Below are positions 24,368-31,260 of a stretch of DNA of 37,334 nucleotides, piece after piece. The notes below the pieces were generated by a model. That model saw only the letters and a list, made by a program, of their open reading frames with translations, ran no database searches and had not been told where the DNA came from. The position numbers and the translations under genes are program-made. The DNA lies in the IMG/VR virus record IMGVR_UViG_3300043331_000274, positions 1-37,334 of that record; one strand, given 5' to 3'. The stretch comes from a virus. Each line of letters opens with the position of its first letter. Within the stretch, counting starts at the first letter, position 1.

Positions 24368-24618
24368 TGGGCACCGCCGCCGGCCTGTGGTTCGGTCGCC
24401 AGAGCGAGTACCCCGTCCGGCTCCACCAGGGCGCGCCGATGCGCGCCTACGTCGACGTGGCCGACGTCCGCGACAGCCGAGGGCGGTCGATGTGGCGCGT
24501 CTACCGGCTCGTCGAAACCACCAAGGAATACGTCGGCCCTGCCGCGCTGCCATGGCGCGAGGCCGTCCGCTTGGCCCATCGCCTCAATCGCGAGGCGGGG
24601 CTGGAGGGCACATCGTGA
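24367..24618 (+). CDS. Small hypothetical protein
   Basis: 83 residues from ATG 24367. Contains a strand-rich middle (MRAYVDVADVRDSRGRSMWR) and a C-terminal helix (WREAVRLAHRLNREAG). Overlaps the neighbours at both ends by one and four bases, so it is part of the coupled early chain. No family recognised. Confidence 0.6.
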   Translation: MGTAAGLWFGRQSEYPVRLHQGAPMRAYVDVADVRDSRGRSMWRVYRLVETTKEYVGPAALPWREAVRLAHRLNREAGLEGTS

Positions 24619-24947
24619 AGATCCGCACCGCGGTCCTGACCGCACTCCTGGTCCTGTTCGCCGCCGTCGTTCCGGTGACCGCCGATGGCGAAACCATCTT
24701 CGACGACATCATCACCGGCAACCTCGACACCGGCACCCTGTCGGTGGAAACCAACGCCTCGATCGGCGGCAACCTGTCGGTCGGCGGCGACGTCTACGCG
24801 CAGAACATCGCCCGGCTCGAGGAGCAGATCGCCACGCAGGCGCGCTTCATCGACAAGCTGACGACCCGCGTGACGAACCTCGAACGCCGCCTCGCGTGCG
24901 TCGAGAACAAGCCCAACCAGGTGCGGCCGAAGTGCCCGACCAGTTGA
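24615..24947 (+). CDS. Secreted protein with C-terminal coiled coil
   Basis: 110 residues from GTG 24615. Signal peptide VKIRTAVLTALLVLFAAVVP with a likely cut after TADG; then a short repeat-like beta part (SVETNASIGGNLSVGGDVYA) and a coiled coil (IARLEEQIATQARFIDKLTT, RVTNLERRLACVENK) with two Cys near the end. This trimeric-fibre-like design suggests an exported protein acting at the cell surface. It is the second exported protein of the early operon. Confidence 0.65.
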   Translation: MKIRTAVLTALLVLFAAVVPVTADGETIFDDIITGNLDTGTLSVETNASIGGNLSVGGDVYAQNIARLEEQIATQARFIDKLTTRVTNLERRLACVENKPNQVRPKCPTS

Positions 24948-25120
24948 GCCTCGCCGAGATCCGCCGCCGCCTCGGGCTGGACGACCATGACTCGTACTGG
25001 CTGTACCAGCAGCGCCGGCTGTACCGCGAGGCGCGCCACGAGCCGCTGGTCCTGACCGGCAGCGGGCCGTTCACCGTCGAGCAGGCGATCGGCTGGGCGT
25101 CGCGGGAGTTGGAGCGATGA
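24932..25120 (+). CDS. Small DNA-binding-like protein
   Basis: 62 residues from GTG 24932, overlapping the previous gene by 16 bases. LSLAEIRRRLGLDDHDSYWL and YQQRRLYREARHEPL suggest a helix-turn-helix-like fold; the last part FTVEQAIGWASRELER is helical. Its stop overlaps the next ATG. Possible small regulator; not recognised. Confidence 0.55.
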   Translation: MPDQLSLAEIRRRLGLDDHDSYWLYQQRRLYREARHEPLVLTGSGPFTVEQAIGWASRELER

Positions 25121-25266
25121 GTCGCCTCGACCAGATCGCCGACAAGGCGAAGGCCGGCAAGCCGCTGTCAGACGACGACGTTCGCTATGTGCTGGCCCAG
25201 GCGATCGACTGGCGCGCGAAGTACCGCGCGCTGTTCGTCGAGCTGGCGAAGGGACCACGCAAGTGA
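25117..25266 (+). CDS. Tiny helical protein
   Basis: 49 residues from ATG 25117: MSRLDQIADKAKAGKPLSDD, then VRYVLAQAIDWRAKYRALFV ending ELAKGPRK. Fully helical and amphipathic. Overlaps its neighbours by four bases each side. Function unknown. Confidence 0.6.
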   Translation: MSRLDQIADKAKAGKPLSDDDVRYVLAQAIDWRAKYRALFVELAKGPRK

Positions 25267-25574
25267 CTACCTCGCGTGTCTTGACCGCCATCCCCTACGG
25301 CGAGCACGAGGCGATCACCTACGCCGAGCTCGCGGCCCGCACCGGGTTGCCCCGGAGAGCCTGTGAGAAGGCCGTGGAGGGCCTGCGGGCGGCCGGGGCG
25401 CCGATCTGTACCGGCAACGCCGGCCTGTGGCGCACGACCGATCCTGACGAGCTGCTGGAGCACTACCGCCGCCTCCGCTCACGGGCGCTCCACCAGCTCG
25501 CCAACCTGCGGGCCATGCAGCGCACGGCCGAGCGGCTGCGGACGCCCCTGACGCTGTGGGATCGGGTGGCATGA
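25263..25574 (+). CDS. Winged-helix DNA-binding protein
   Basis: 103 residues from GTG 25263. A winged helix is clear: ITYAELAARTGLPRRACEKA, VEGLRAAGAPICTGNAGLWR, followed by a coiled-coil helix (LEHYRRLRSRALHQLANLRA). Such proteins occur as small regulators in phage early operons. The stop overlaps the methyltransferase ATG. Confidence 0.65.
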   Translation: MTTSRVLTAIPYGEHEAITYAELAARTGLPRRACEKAVEGLRAAGAPICTGNAGLWRTTDPDELLEHYRRLRSRALHQLANLRAMQRTAERLRTPLTLWDRVA

Positions 25575-26785
25575 GCCCCGCCTACGCCGACGACTGGCTG
25601 ACGATCTACGGCGGCGACGCCCGCGCCGTGCTGCCGACGCTGGCCGCCGAGAGCGTGGACTGCATCGTGACCAGCCCGCCCTACTGGGGGCTGCGGGACT
25701 ACGGGACCGCGACATGGCTCGGTGGGGATGCGGACTGCTCTCACCGCGTCGGCGGCCAGGTGCAGGACTCCAAGTGGCAGGGCGCGATTACTACCGGGCA
25801 GCGCCCCGGCGTGAACGCCTCCCGGTGTGTGACGTGCGGTGCCACCCGCCAAGACGCGCAGCTCGGCCTCGAACCCACGCCCGAGGAGTACGTCGCCAAC
25901 CTCGTCGGCGTGTTCCGCGAACTGCGGCGGGTGCTCAAGCCGACGGGCACGGCGTGGCTGAACCTCGGGGATAGTTACGCCTCGAACGGCGTCTACATCG
26001 GCGACTACAAGAAACGCCACCCCGACCACGTTGACCTTCACACCGCTAACAGCGACCGCTACCCGCAGGCCCGCAAGGGCCCACGCGGTGGCGAGTACCG
26101 TATCAAGGCGAAGGATTTGATCGGCATCCCATGGCGCGTGGCGATCGCGCTCCAAACCGACGGCTGGTGGCTCCGCAGCGACATCATCTGGTCCAAGCCG
26201 AACCCGATGCCGGAGTCCGTCACCGACCGCCCGACGAAGGCCCACGAGTACCTGTTTCTGCTGACGAAGGCGGAAAGGTATTTCTTCGACCAGGAGGCGG
26301 TGCGGGAGGCGGACGCGGGCTACGCCAGCGGCAACGGCTTCAACGGACGACAGGGTGGAGCTCGGCAGACGGCCGTGGATGGCGGGCACGGCTCGGCTGA
26401 ACGATTCACGCCGGGAGCTGGTCGCAACATCCGCTCGGTGTGGACCATCGCCACCCGCCCGTACCCCGGCGCCCACTTCGCCGTGTTCCCGCCGGAACTG
26501 CCAGAGCGGTGCATCAAGGCGGGGAGCAGCGAGCGCGGCGTCTGTCCGGCGTGTGGTGCGCCGTGGGTGCGGATGGTGGAGCGGACGAACACGGCGGGCT
26601 GGCAGCCGTCCTGCGCCCACGACGCGCCGCCTCAGCCCGCTGTCATCCTCGACCCCTTCGCCGGAAGCGGCACCGTCGGCCTCGTCGCCAACCGCCTGAG
26701 CCGCCGGGCCATCCTGATCGACCTGAACCCGGAGTACCTGCGTCAGCAGATGGCGCGCAACGCGCAAGTGCCGGTGGGACTGTGA
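25571..26785 (+). CDS. Orphan DNA N4-cytosine/N6-adenine methyltransferase (beta-type order)
   Basis: 404 residues from ATG 25571. The catalytic motif IV is SPPYW (residues 35-39) and the AdoMet-binding motif I is DPFAGSGT (from 361), so the order is IV before I as in beta-class enzymes. Two Cys pairs (CVTCG; CPACG) may bind zinc in the target recognition part. The central segments GTAWLNLGDSYA and RSDIIWSKPNPMPESV are typical. No restriction enzyme is nearby, so it probably protects phage DNA from host restriction or marks its own genome. The target base and site cannot be read from the sequence. Confidence 0.88.
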   Translation: MSPAYADDWLTIYGGDARAVLPTLAAESVDCIVTSPPYWGLRDYGTATWLGGDADCSHRVGGQVQDSKWQGAITTGQRPGVNASRCVTCGATRQDAQLGLEPTPEEYVANLVGVFRELRRVLKPTGTAWLNLGDSYASNGVYIGDYKKRHPDHVDLHTANSDRYPQARKGPRGGEYRIKAKDLIGIPWRVAIALQTDGWWLRSDIIWSKPNPMPESVTDRPTKAHEYLFLLTKAERYFFDQEAVREADAGYASGNGFNGRQGGARQTAVDGGHGSAERFTPGAGRNIRSVWTIATRPYPGAHFAVFPPELPERCIKAGSSERGVCPACGAPWVRMVERTNTAGWQPSCAHDAPPQPAVILDPFAGSGTVGLVANRLSRRAILIDLNPEYLRQQMARNAQVPVGL

Positions 26786-27051
26786 CACCCGCCGAGGCCC
26801 GCGCCCGCTTCCTCTGGTCCCTAGCGGCGCCGTGGGACATCTACGACGCCATCCGTAGGGTGCCACCCGGCGAGCGGGGCGCGCTGACCCGCGCGGCGGC
26901 GCGGCACCTGGGCGTGTCGGAACGCACCGTCCAGCGCAGGGTGGCCCGCTGGTGGCCCGCTCGCCGCGAACCGCAGGAGCCTGGCGGGCTGCACCGCGTC
27001 CGGTGTCCAGGACCGGCTGAGTGCATCTGCGACGAGGTCATTCTGATATGA
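26782..27051 (+). CDS. Small HTH protein
   Basis: 89 residues from GTG 26782, overlapping the methyltransferase stop by four bases. LTRAAARHLGVSERTVQRRV forms a helix-turn-helix, with a basic RWWPARRE tail and a Cys pair (CPGPAECIC) near the end. Probably a regulator or a part of the early DNA metabolism set. Confidence 0.6.
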   Translation: MTPAEARARFLWSLAAPWDIYDAIRRVPPGERGALTRAAARHLGVSERTVQRRVARWWPARREPQEPGGLHRVRCPGPAECICDEVILI

Positions 27052-27482
27052 GCCGACCCATCACGCGGCTTCCTCTCCTAGAGTGCTTCACGCGACCCGC
27101 CCAAGGCTGTTGGCTCTGGACGGCGAAGATCGACACGAGTACGGGATATGGGCGGTGGGGCAAGGCGTTCGCACACCGCGCCGTCTACCAACTCTATGTG
27201 GGCGCCATCCCCGATGGTCTACAGGTTGACCACCTTTGCCGCACGCCCCCCTGCGTCAACCCAGCACACATGGAGCTGGTGACGCCACGGGAGAACTTCC
27301 TCCGGGGTGAACATCCGAGCGCCATTCGACACCGGTCCTCGACTTGCGCTCGGGGTCATCTGTTCTCCGAGCATGGGGCCATCACGCGCCGGGGCCGGTA
27401 CTGCAAGGCGTGTCGTCGGGATAAGCAGCGAGCCGCCTGGCGAGCGCAGATATGGCCCTCCAAGCGGAGGAAGGCAGCATGA
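27048..27482 (+). CDS. HNH endonuclease
   Basis: 144 residues from ATG 27048. HNH core: CWLWTAKIDTSTGYGRWGKA, AHRAVYQLYVGAIPDGLQVD, HLCRTPPCVNPAHMELVT. A Cys-rich tail (CARGHLFS, YCKACRRDKQ) follows, probably zinc-bound. The GCWLW...LQVDHLCR...PPCVNPAH pattern is the common phage homing HNH type. Codon third positions are less GC-rich than in neighbours, which suggests a mobile gene. Confidence 0.82.
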   Translation: MSRPITRLPLLECFTRPAQGCWLWTAKIDTSTGYGRWGKAFAHRAVYQLYVGAIPDGLQVDHLCRTPPCVNPAHMELVTPRENFLRGEHPSAIRHRSSTCARGHLFSEHGAITRRGRYCKACRRDKQRAAWRAQIWPSKRRKAA

Positions 27483-27778
27483 CCACCCCCACCGCCGCGC
27501 TGGCCGCCGCCTTCGTCCGGGTCGGCTTCGACCTGGCCGATGGGCTGACGCCCGAGGATGGGCGGGCGGCAGTCCGGCAACTGCTCGACGCCCTCGCCGC
27601 CGCAGGCTGGCACCTGGTGGACCGCGACACGCTGGCGGTGGCGCTGTACGCCATCGAGGGGTCAGCGAACCACGGTGTCCCGTGGGCGGACGCCCCGACC
27701 GATGCGATGAACGCCCACTACGACCACGCCGACGCCATCCTCGCCGCTATCGCCCAGACGCCGGAGGGTGAGGGGTGA
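27479..27778 (+). CDS. Hypothetical helical protein
   Basis: 99 residues from ATG 27479. Ala-rich helical segments (ALAAAFVRVGFDLADGLTPE, VRQLLDALAAAGWHLV) end in IAQTPEGEG. The last bases carry the first copy of the 21-base repeat that also serves as ribosome-binding region for the next gene. Function unknown. Confidence 0.6.
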   Translation: MTTPTAALAAAFVRVGFDLADGLTPEDGRAAVRQLLDALAAAGWHLVDRDTLAVALYAIEGSANHGVPWADAPTDAMNAHYDHADAILAAIAQTPEGEG

Positions 27779-27975
27779 CCACGAACATTCCGTCGAACGG
27801 GTACTGCTACGACTGCTCGAAACTGACCGGCGGGCGATGCTGGCGGCACTCCGCGCCCATCGTCATTCAGCCCGAACCGCGAGGCATCGAGCCGTACTTC
27901 GTCTACGAGCGCATCGCCGCTGCCCTAGAGCGGATCGCAGCCGCTCTGGAAGCCCAGACGCCGGAGGGTGAGTGA
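27775..27975 (+). CDS. Small Cys-rich protein ending in the repeated AQTPEGE tail
   Basis: 66 residues from GTG 27775. YCYDCSKLTGGRCWRH could bind zinc; the helix FVYERIAAALERIAAALEAQ follows. The end AQTPEGE is the same as in the preceding, otherwise unrelated protein because both genes end in a copy of the 21-base repeat. Function unknown. Confidence 0.6.
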   Translation: MTTNIPSNGYCYDCSKLTGGRCWRHSAPIVIQPEPRGIEPYFVYERIAAALERIAAALEAQTPEGE

Positions 27976-28062
27976 ATGAGTCGAGAACCGAACTGGTGGC
28001 GGGCGCTCGCCGCCATCTGCGCCATCGGATTACTCATCCTTCTGATCGGACGGCAACTGTGA
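27976..28062 (+). CDS. 28-residue single-helix membrane protein
   Basis: ATG 27976, with GGAGG in the repeat just upstream: MSREPNWWRALAAICAIGLL followed by ILLIGRQL. One membrane helix with charged ends. It is flanked by two copies of the repeat, as if inserted or shuffled as a unit. Function unknown. Confidence 0.55.
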   Translation: MSREPNWWRALAAICAIGLLILLIGRQL

Positions 28063-28088
28063 TAGCCCAGACGCCGGAGGGTGAGTGA

Positions 28089-28580
28089 ATGGCGGAGCCC
28101 GTCGTGTTCGGCCGCCCTCGGCAGGTCAGTCACCCTGGCCGCCCGCATCGGTACGAGGATGTCTGGGAGCCATCGGTCATGGGATTCCCACCGCTTCTCG
28201 TTTCGCGCTGTCCGTGCGGAGCCGTCCGCGACGAGGCGGCGGTGAAGCGGGGACGGAATAACCGGGCAAGGGGCAACGCTTTCGAGCGCGAGGTAGCCCA
28301 CAAGCTCGGCGTGTCCCGCGTCGGCCAGTACGGTGGACCCGAGGACGTCGGCAACGCGGGCGAGTGGATCATGGTGCAGACCAAGGTGGGCAACAGCACC
28401 TACCCGACGCGCATCGACGCTCTGCTGCGGCGGATCCCGTTCCGGGCCAACCAGTTGCGGGCGGTGGTCCACGGCGACGCACCGGGGTCAGCCGGCAAGC
28501 GGCGGGCGCTCATCACCCTCGACTTGGACGAGTTCTGTGCGTGGTTCGGAGGCAGGGGGGACTCCGTTGAGCTGGGTTAG
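28089..28580 (+). CDS. Holliday-junction-resolvase-like nuclease (Hjc type)
   Basis: 163 residues from ATG 28089. The PD-(D/E)XK-like pattern is present: E66/E68 in FEREVAHKLG, D86 in GGPEDVG, and Q97-x-K99 in MVQTKVG, in the order and spacing of archaeal Hjc-like resolvases. A Cys pair CPCG (41-44) precedes it. Role: to resolve branched DNA before packaging or during recombination. It precedes the replisome organizer. Confidence 0.65.
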   Translation: MAEPVVFGRPRQVSHPGRPHRYEDVWEPSVMGFPPLLVSRCPCGAVRDEAAVKRGRNNRARGNAFEREVAHKLGVSRVGQYGGPEDVGNAGEWIMVQTKVGNSTYPTRIDALLRRIPFRANQLRAVVHGDAPGSAGKRRALITLDLDEFCAWFGGRGDSVELG

Positions 28581-29238
28581 GGTCGACGACCAGTTCCCCG
28601 ACCACCCGAAGCTGATGCGACTCGGCAAGGACCGGCTGGCCGGCATGGGCCTGTGGGTCGTGGGCCTGTGCTACTGCGCCCGGTTCCTGACCGACGGCTA
28701 CATCCCAGCCATGGCCCTGCCCTGGGGCTCGCGGCGGATCGCCACCCTGCTGGTCAGCGTCGGCCTGTGGGACGTCGAGGGCGACGGCTACCGAATCCAC
28801 GACTACCACGAGTACCAGCCGACCAAGGCCGCCGTTCTCGAAAAGCGGGCCGAGCTCCTGGCCGGAAAGGTGGCCGGCGGGAAGGCTCGGGCGGCGTCAG
28901 CGGGCCGGGATGGGGGCCGCTTCGCACCAGCAGACCACCAGCAGACCACCAGCAGCCCTGCTGGTGACGAGCTGGTGGGCCCTCACCAGCAGACCACCAG
29001 CCCCATACCCATACCCAGTAAACAGGTACTTACTAACGTATCTGACTGGGTGGAGCCGGCCGCCTTCTTCGAGGAGCGAACTGGACGAAGGCCCTCACAG
29101 AAGGTGCGGGACTGGCTCGAGGATCTCCACGCCCGGTTCAGCCGACGCGAGCTGCTCCACGCGATGACCGTGGTGCCCGACCCGAAGGCCACCGACTGGC
29201 TCAAGAAGGTCGACGCCTACCTGGAGGCCGCGGCGTGA
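28567..29238 (+). CDS. Phage replisome organizer / replication initiator
   Basis: 223 residues from TTG 28567, with AGGGGGG upstream. Residues 1-90 are the common N-terminal winged-helix part (WVRVDDQFPDHPKLMRLGKD, LWVVGLCYCARFLTDGYIPA, GLWDVEGDGYRIHDYHEYQP). The middle linker (about 118-155) is Gln/Thr/Pro rich because the DNA below it is an iteron cluster. The C-terminus is helical (WLEDLHARFSRRELLHAM) and probably recruits the host helicase loader. The gene overlaps the resolvase by 14 bases. Confidence 0.8.
   Translation: MSWVRVDDQFPDHPKLMRLGKDRLAGMGLWVVGLCYCARFLTDGYIPAMALPWGSRRIATLLVSVGLWDVEGDGYRIHDYHEYQPTKAAVLEKRAELLAGKVAGGKARAASAGRDGGRFAPADHQQTTSSPAGDELVGPHQQTTSPIPIPSKQVLTNVSDWVEPAAFFEERTGRRPSQKVRDWLEDLHARFSRRELLHAMTVVPDPKATDWLKKVDAYLEAAA
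28927..29050. other. Candidate replication origin inside the initiator gene (iterons plus AT-rich stretch)
   Basis: CCAGCAGACCA repeats in tandem at 28927-28937 and 28938-28948 with a partial third (28949-28955), and again at 28986-28996. The partial copy forms an inverted repeat CCAGCAG cc CTGCTGG (28949-28964); a second inverted repeat is GCTGGTG / CACCAGC (about 28971-28990). Next comes a stretch (29005-29045) that is much richer in A/T than the genome, with CATACC twice. This is the layout of the lambda origin inside the O gene. Confidence 0.65.
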
Positions 29239-29765
29239 GGCGACGGAAGAACATCACCCCTCAGATCTACGAGGTATGTCGCCTGTTCGTTGGAGGTCAC
29301 AGTCAGGGGGAAATCGCTACCATCCTTGCCCGAACGCCGAATGCAGTTCGGCTCGCCCTTCGGGATGCCCGGAGCATCCTTGGTGGCGCCGACTACCTAC
29401 AAGCGGCGCGCAACGCTGTGGTCGTCGGGGTGCAACCGACGAGATTTGGCTATTCGCCTGAGAACCCAACAGAGCGGTTTTGGCGGAAGGTCCGAAAGGG
29501 CGAGGAGTGCTGGGAATGGACGGGGTTCCGTGTTCCCCCGCTTGGCTATGGTCGCTTCCGTCTGAATGACGAGCAGACGTGGGCGCATCGGGTGTCCTGG
29601 GAACTCACTTTCGGGCCGATCCCTGAGGGGCTTCAGGTCTGCCATCGTTGCGATAACCCACCCTGCGTTCGACCGGACCATCTGTTCCTCGGGACACCCC
29701 TCGATAACGTCCGAGACATGATTGGGAAGGGCCGCGCGTCCTTCCAGAAGCGAGCTAGTTTGTGA
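29235..29765 (+). CDS. HNH endonuclease with N-terminal HTH
   Basis: 176 residues from GTG 29235. Residues 10-50 form an HTH (YEVCRLFVGGHSQGEIATIL, then ARTPNAVRLALRD). The HNH core follows: ECWEWTGFRVPPLGYGRFRL, AHRVSWELTFGPIPEGLQVC, HRCDNPPCVRPDHLFLGT, then the DNVRDMIGKGR tail typical of this homing type. Less GC-rich than its neighbours. It overlaps both flanking genes by four bases, which is neat for a mobile gene and suggests a recent, precise insertion or selection for coupling. Confidence 0.85.
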   Translation: MRRRKNITPQIYEVCRLFVGGHSQGEIATILARTPNAVRLALRDARSILGGADYLQAARNAVVVGVQPTRFGYSPENPTERFWRKVRKGEECWEWTGFRVPPLGYGRFRLNDEQTWAHRVSWELTFGPIPEGLQVCHRCDNPPCVRPDHLFLGTPLDNVRDMIGKGRASFQKRASL

Positions 29766-30145
29766 ACAGGCTCGCCTACCGCGTCAACGAGGTGGCCGAG
29801 CTGTTGGCCGTAGACGCTGAGACCGTCCGTCGGTGGCTCGTCGCTGGTCGCCTTCCCGGTCGAAAGGTCGGCGGCCTGTGGCTGGTCCCCGCGTCGGGGT
29901 TGGAGGCGTGGCTAACATCGGAGGATGAGCAGGCGGATGGCGGGATCGGGCTCGGTGTACCGGGAGCGGGGGCAATGGGTGGCGCAACTGTCGGTCGGGC
30001 CGAGGGGCCAGCGCCGCTACATCCGTCGAACGCGAGCCACACGGCGCGACGCCCTGGCCGCCCTCGCCGAGCTGCGCGCCGCGCGAACGCGCACCTCGCC
30101 GACCAGGCTGACCCTTGGAGCCTACCTCGCCGAGTGGGTGGCTAG
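29762..30145 (+). CDS. Excisionase-family HTH protein (Xis-like)
   Basis: Domain in residues 1-60 from GTG 29762: LAYRVNEVAELLAVDAETVR, RWLVAGRLPGRKVGGLWLVP, then SGLEAWL, the MerR-like fold of phage excisionases. The frame stays open for another 65 low-complexity residues across the start of the integrase gene; those may be translated or not, as the codon pattern there is set by the integrase. Directly upstream of the integrase, as in many temperate phages. Confidence 0.75.
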   Translation: MNRLAYRVNEVAELLAVDAETVRRWLVAGRLPGRKVGGLWLVPASGLEAWLTSEDEQADGGIGLGVPGAGAMGGATVGRAEGPAPLHPSNASHTARRPGRPRRAARRANAHLADQADPWSLPRRVGG

Positions 30146-31055
30146 CGTGCGGAACCTTCGACCCGAGACCCTCCGCGGCTACCGCAACGCCATCCGCGAC
30201 CACGTGATCCCGACCATCGGGGACGTTCGGCTGGTCGACCTGGCACCCTCCGACGTCGAGCGGATGCTGACCGTCACCAGCGGGCGCATCGGCCCGAAGT
30301 CCCTCCGCAACATCCACGCCGTTCTGCGCCGCGCGCTGACGATGGCCGTCCGGCAGGGCCTCGTCACCCGCAACGTGGCCGCCCGTGAGTTCGTCGACCC
30401 GCCCCGCGTCCCAGCCTCCGAGCCGCGGGCGTTGAGCGCCGACGAGGTGCGCCGGTTGCTCGACGAGGCGAAGGGCGACCGGCTCGAAGCCCTGTTCGTC
30501 ACGGCGGTCGGCACCGGGCTCCGCCAGGGCGAGCTGCTCGGTTTGGCTTGGGAGGACGTCGACCTCGACGTGGGCCGGATCTCGGTCCGTCGTGAGCTGG
30601 TTCGGCGCGAAGGCCGCTACCAGCGCGACGAGCTCAAGACGCCGCAGTCGCGGCGGGCGGTGCCCCTGCCGCCGGCGGTTGTCGACGCCCTGATCGCCCA
30701 CCGAGGGCGCGTCATCGTCGAAGGCTTCTTGCCGACGGCCACCGGCCCGGTTTTCACCAACGCCAAGGGCGAGCCGTTGAGCGGGTCATGGGTGACCCAC
30801 CACTTCTACCGCCTGCTCAACCGGGCCAGCATCGAGCGCATGGCGTTCCACCGGCTGCGTGCGACGTACAGCTCGCGCCTGGCCGAGGCTGGGGTCAGCG
30901 ATCTCGACATCGCTCGGCTCCTCGGCCACAGTCGCACCCACACCGCCAAGAAGCACTACATCGCTCCCGGCCCCATTCCGGCCTCCGGGCTGGAGGCCGT
31001 CCAGATGCTCCTCGTGCCAACGGGTCACCAACGGGTCACGGTGCTGTCGGAATGA
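29925..31055 (+). CDS. int: Tyrosine recombinase integrase
   Basis: 376 residues. Catalytic residues are visible: R200 in GTGLRQGELLGL, H309-x-x-R312 in FHRLRATYSS, H335 in LLGHSRTHT and Y345 in KKHYIAP. The N-terminal arm-binding (GSGSVYRERGQWVAQLSVG) and core-binding (TLGAYLAEWVASVRNLRPET) domains are present. ATG 29925 directly abuts GGAGG; ATG 29937 (MAGSGSVY) is 12 bases beyond it and may be the true start. The 3' end contains two of the arm-type repeats of attP. It integrates the phage into a host tRNA-Arg(TCG) gene. Confidence 0.93.
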   Translation: MSRRMAGSGSVYRERGQWVAQLSVGPRGQRRYIRRTRATRRDALAALAELRAARTRTSPTRLTLGAYLAEWVASVRNLRPETLRGYRNAIRDHVIPTIGDVRLVDLAPSDVERMLTVTSGRIGPKSLRNIHAVLRRALTMAVRQGLVTRNVAAREFVDPPRVPASEPRALSADEVRRLLDEAKGDRLEALFVTAVGTGLRQGELLGLAWEDVDLDVGRISVRRELVRREGRYQRDELKTPQSRRAVPLPPAVVDALIAHRGRVIVEGFLPTATGPVFTNAKGEPLSGSWVTHHFYRLLNRASIERMAFHRLRATYSSRLAEAGVSDLDIARLLGHSRTHTAKKHYIAPGPIPASGLEAVQMLLVPTGHQRVTVLSE

Positions 31056-31184
31056 GTGGGCAGGACGGGGCCAATCGTGCTCAGAAGTGGCGCGCCGGGC
31101 AGGATTCGAACCCGCGGCCTGGTGGTCCGAAGCCACCTGACTTCGAGCTCAATCGGCACGGAAACGGGTCACCGAACGGGTCAC
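31019..31184. other. attP: tRNA-Arg core flanked by two pairs of AACGGGTCAC repeats
   Basis: The repeat AACGGGTCAC is at 31019-31028, 31030-31039, 31163-31172 and 31175-31184, all in the same orientation, 11 and 12 bases apart within pairs (one helix turn). The core between them (31088-31137) is the 3' half of a tRNA-Arg gene. This is the usual plan of a tyrosine-recombinase attP, with arm sites on both sides of the crossover core. Confidence 0.8.
31088..31137 (-). tRNA. 3' half of a tRNA-Arg(TCG) gene, the att core
   Basis: Read on the minus strand: anticodon stem GGTGG/CCACC with loop CTTCGGA (anticodon TCG), variable AGGCC, T arm GCGGG-TTCGAAT-CCTGC, acceptor strand CCGGCGC, G and CCA. 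There is no D arm and no matching 5' acceptor strand (GCGCCGG) nearby, so it is not a working tRNA but the piece that restores the host gene after integration. Confidence 0.85.
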
Positions 31185-31260
31185 GCTACCCCCATTGGCC
31201 CGCTGACCGCCTGACCTTCCTCATGGTCGCCGTGTGGTGGCCCGAGTCGAGGACGCGGCG

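Larger units (their letters stand above)
27752..28091 (+). repeat. Three copies of a gene-junction repeat carrying a ribosome-binding site
   Basis: GCCCAGACGCCGGAGGGTGA plus G occurs at 27752-27772, 27952-27972 and 28065-28085. The second and third copies are identical over 28 bases (27951-27978 and 28064-28091), ending in the ATG of the following gene. Each copy encodes the AQTPEGE tail and a stop in one frame and provides GGAGG for the next start. The third copy follows a stop and preserves only a short VIAQTPEGE remnant. Confidence 0.85.

Noticed and set aside
28927-29000. CRISPR-like array
   Set aside because: Repeats are 11 bases in direct tandem with no spacers, and they are inside a coding gene; iterons fit better.
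31088-31137. A functional phage tRNA gene
   Set aside because: Only the anticodon arm, T arm and 3' acceptor are present; the D arm and 5' acceptor strand are missing, as expected for an att core.
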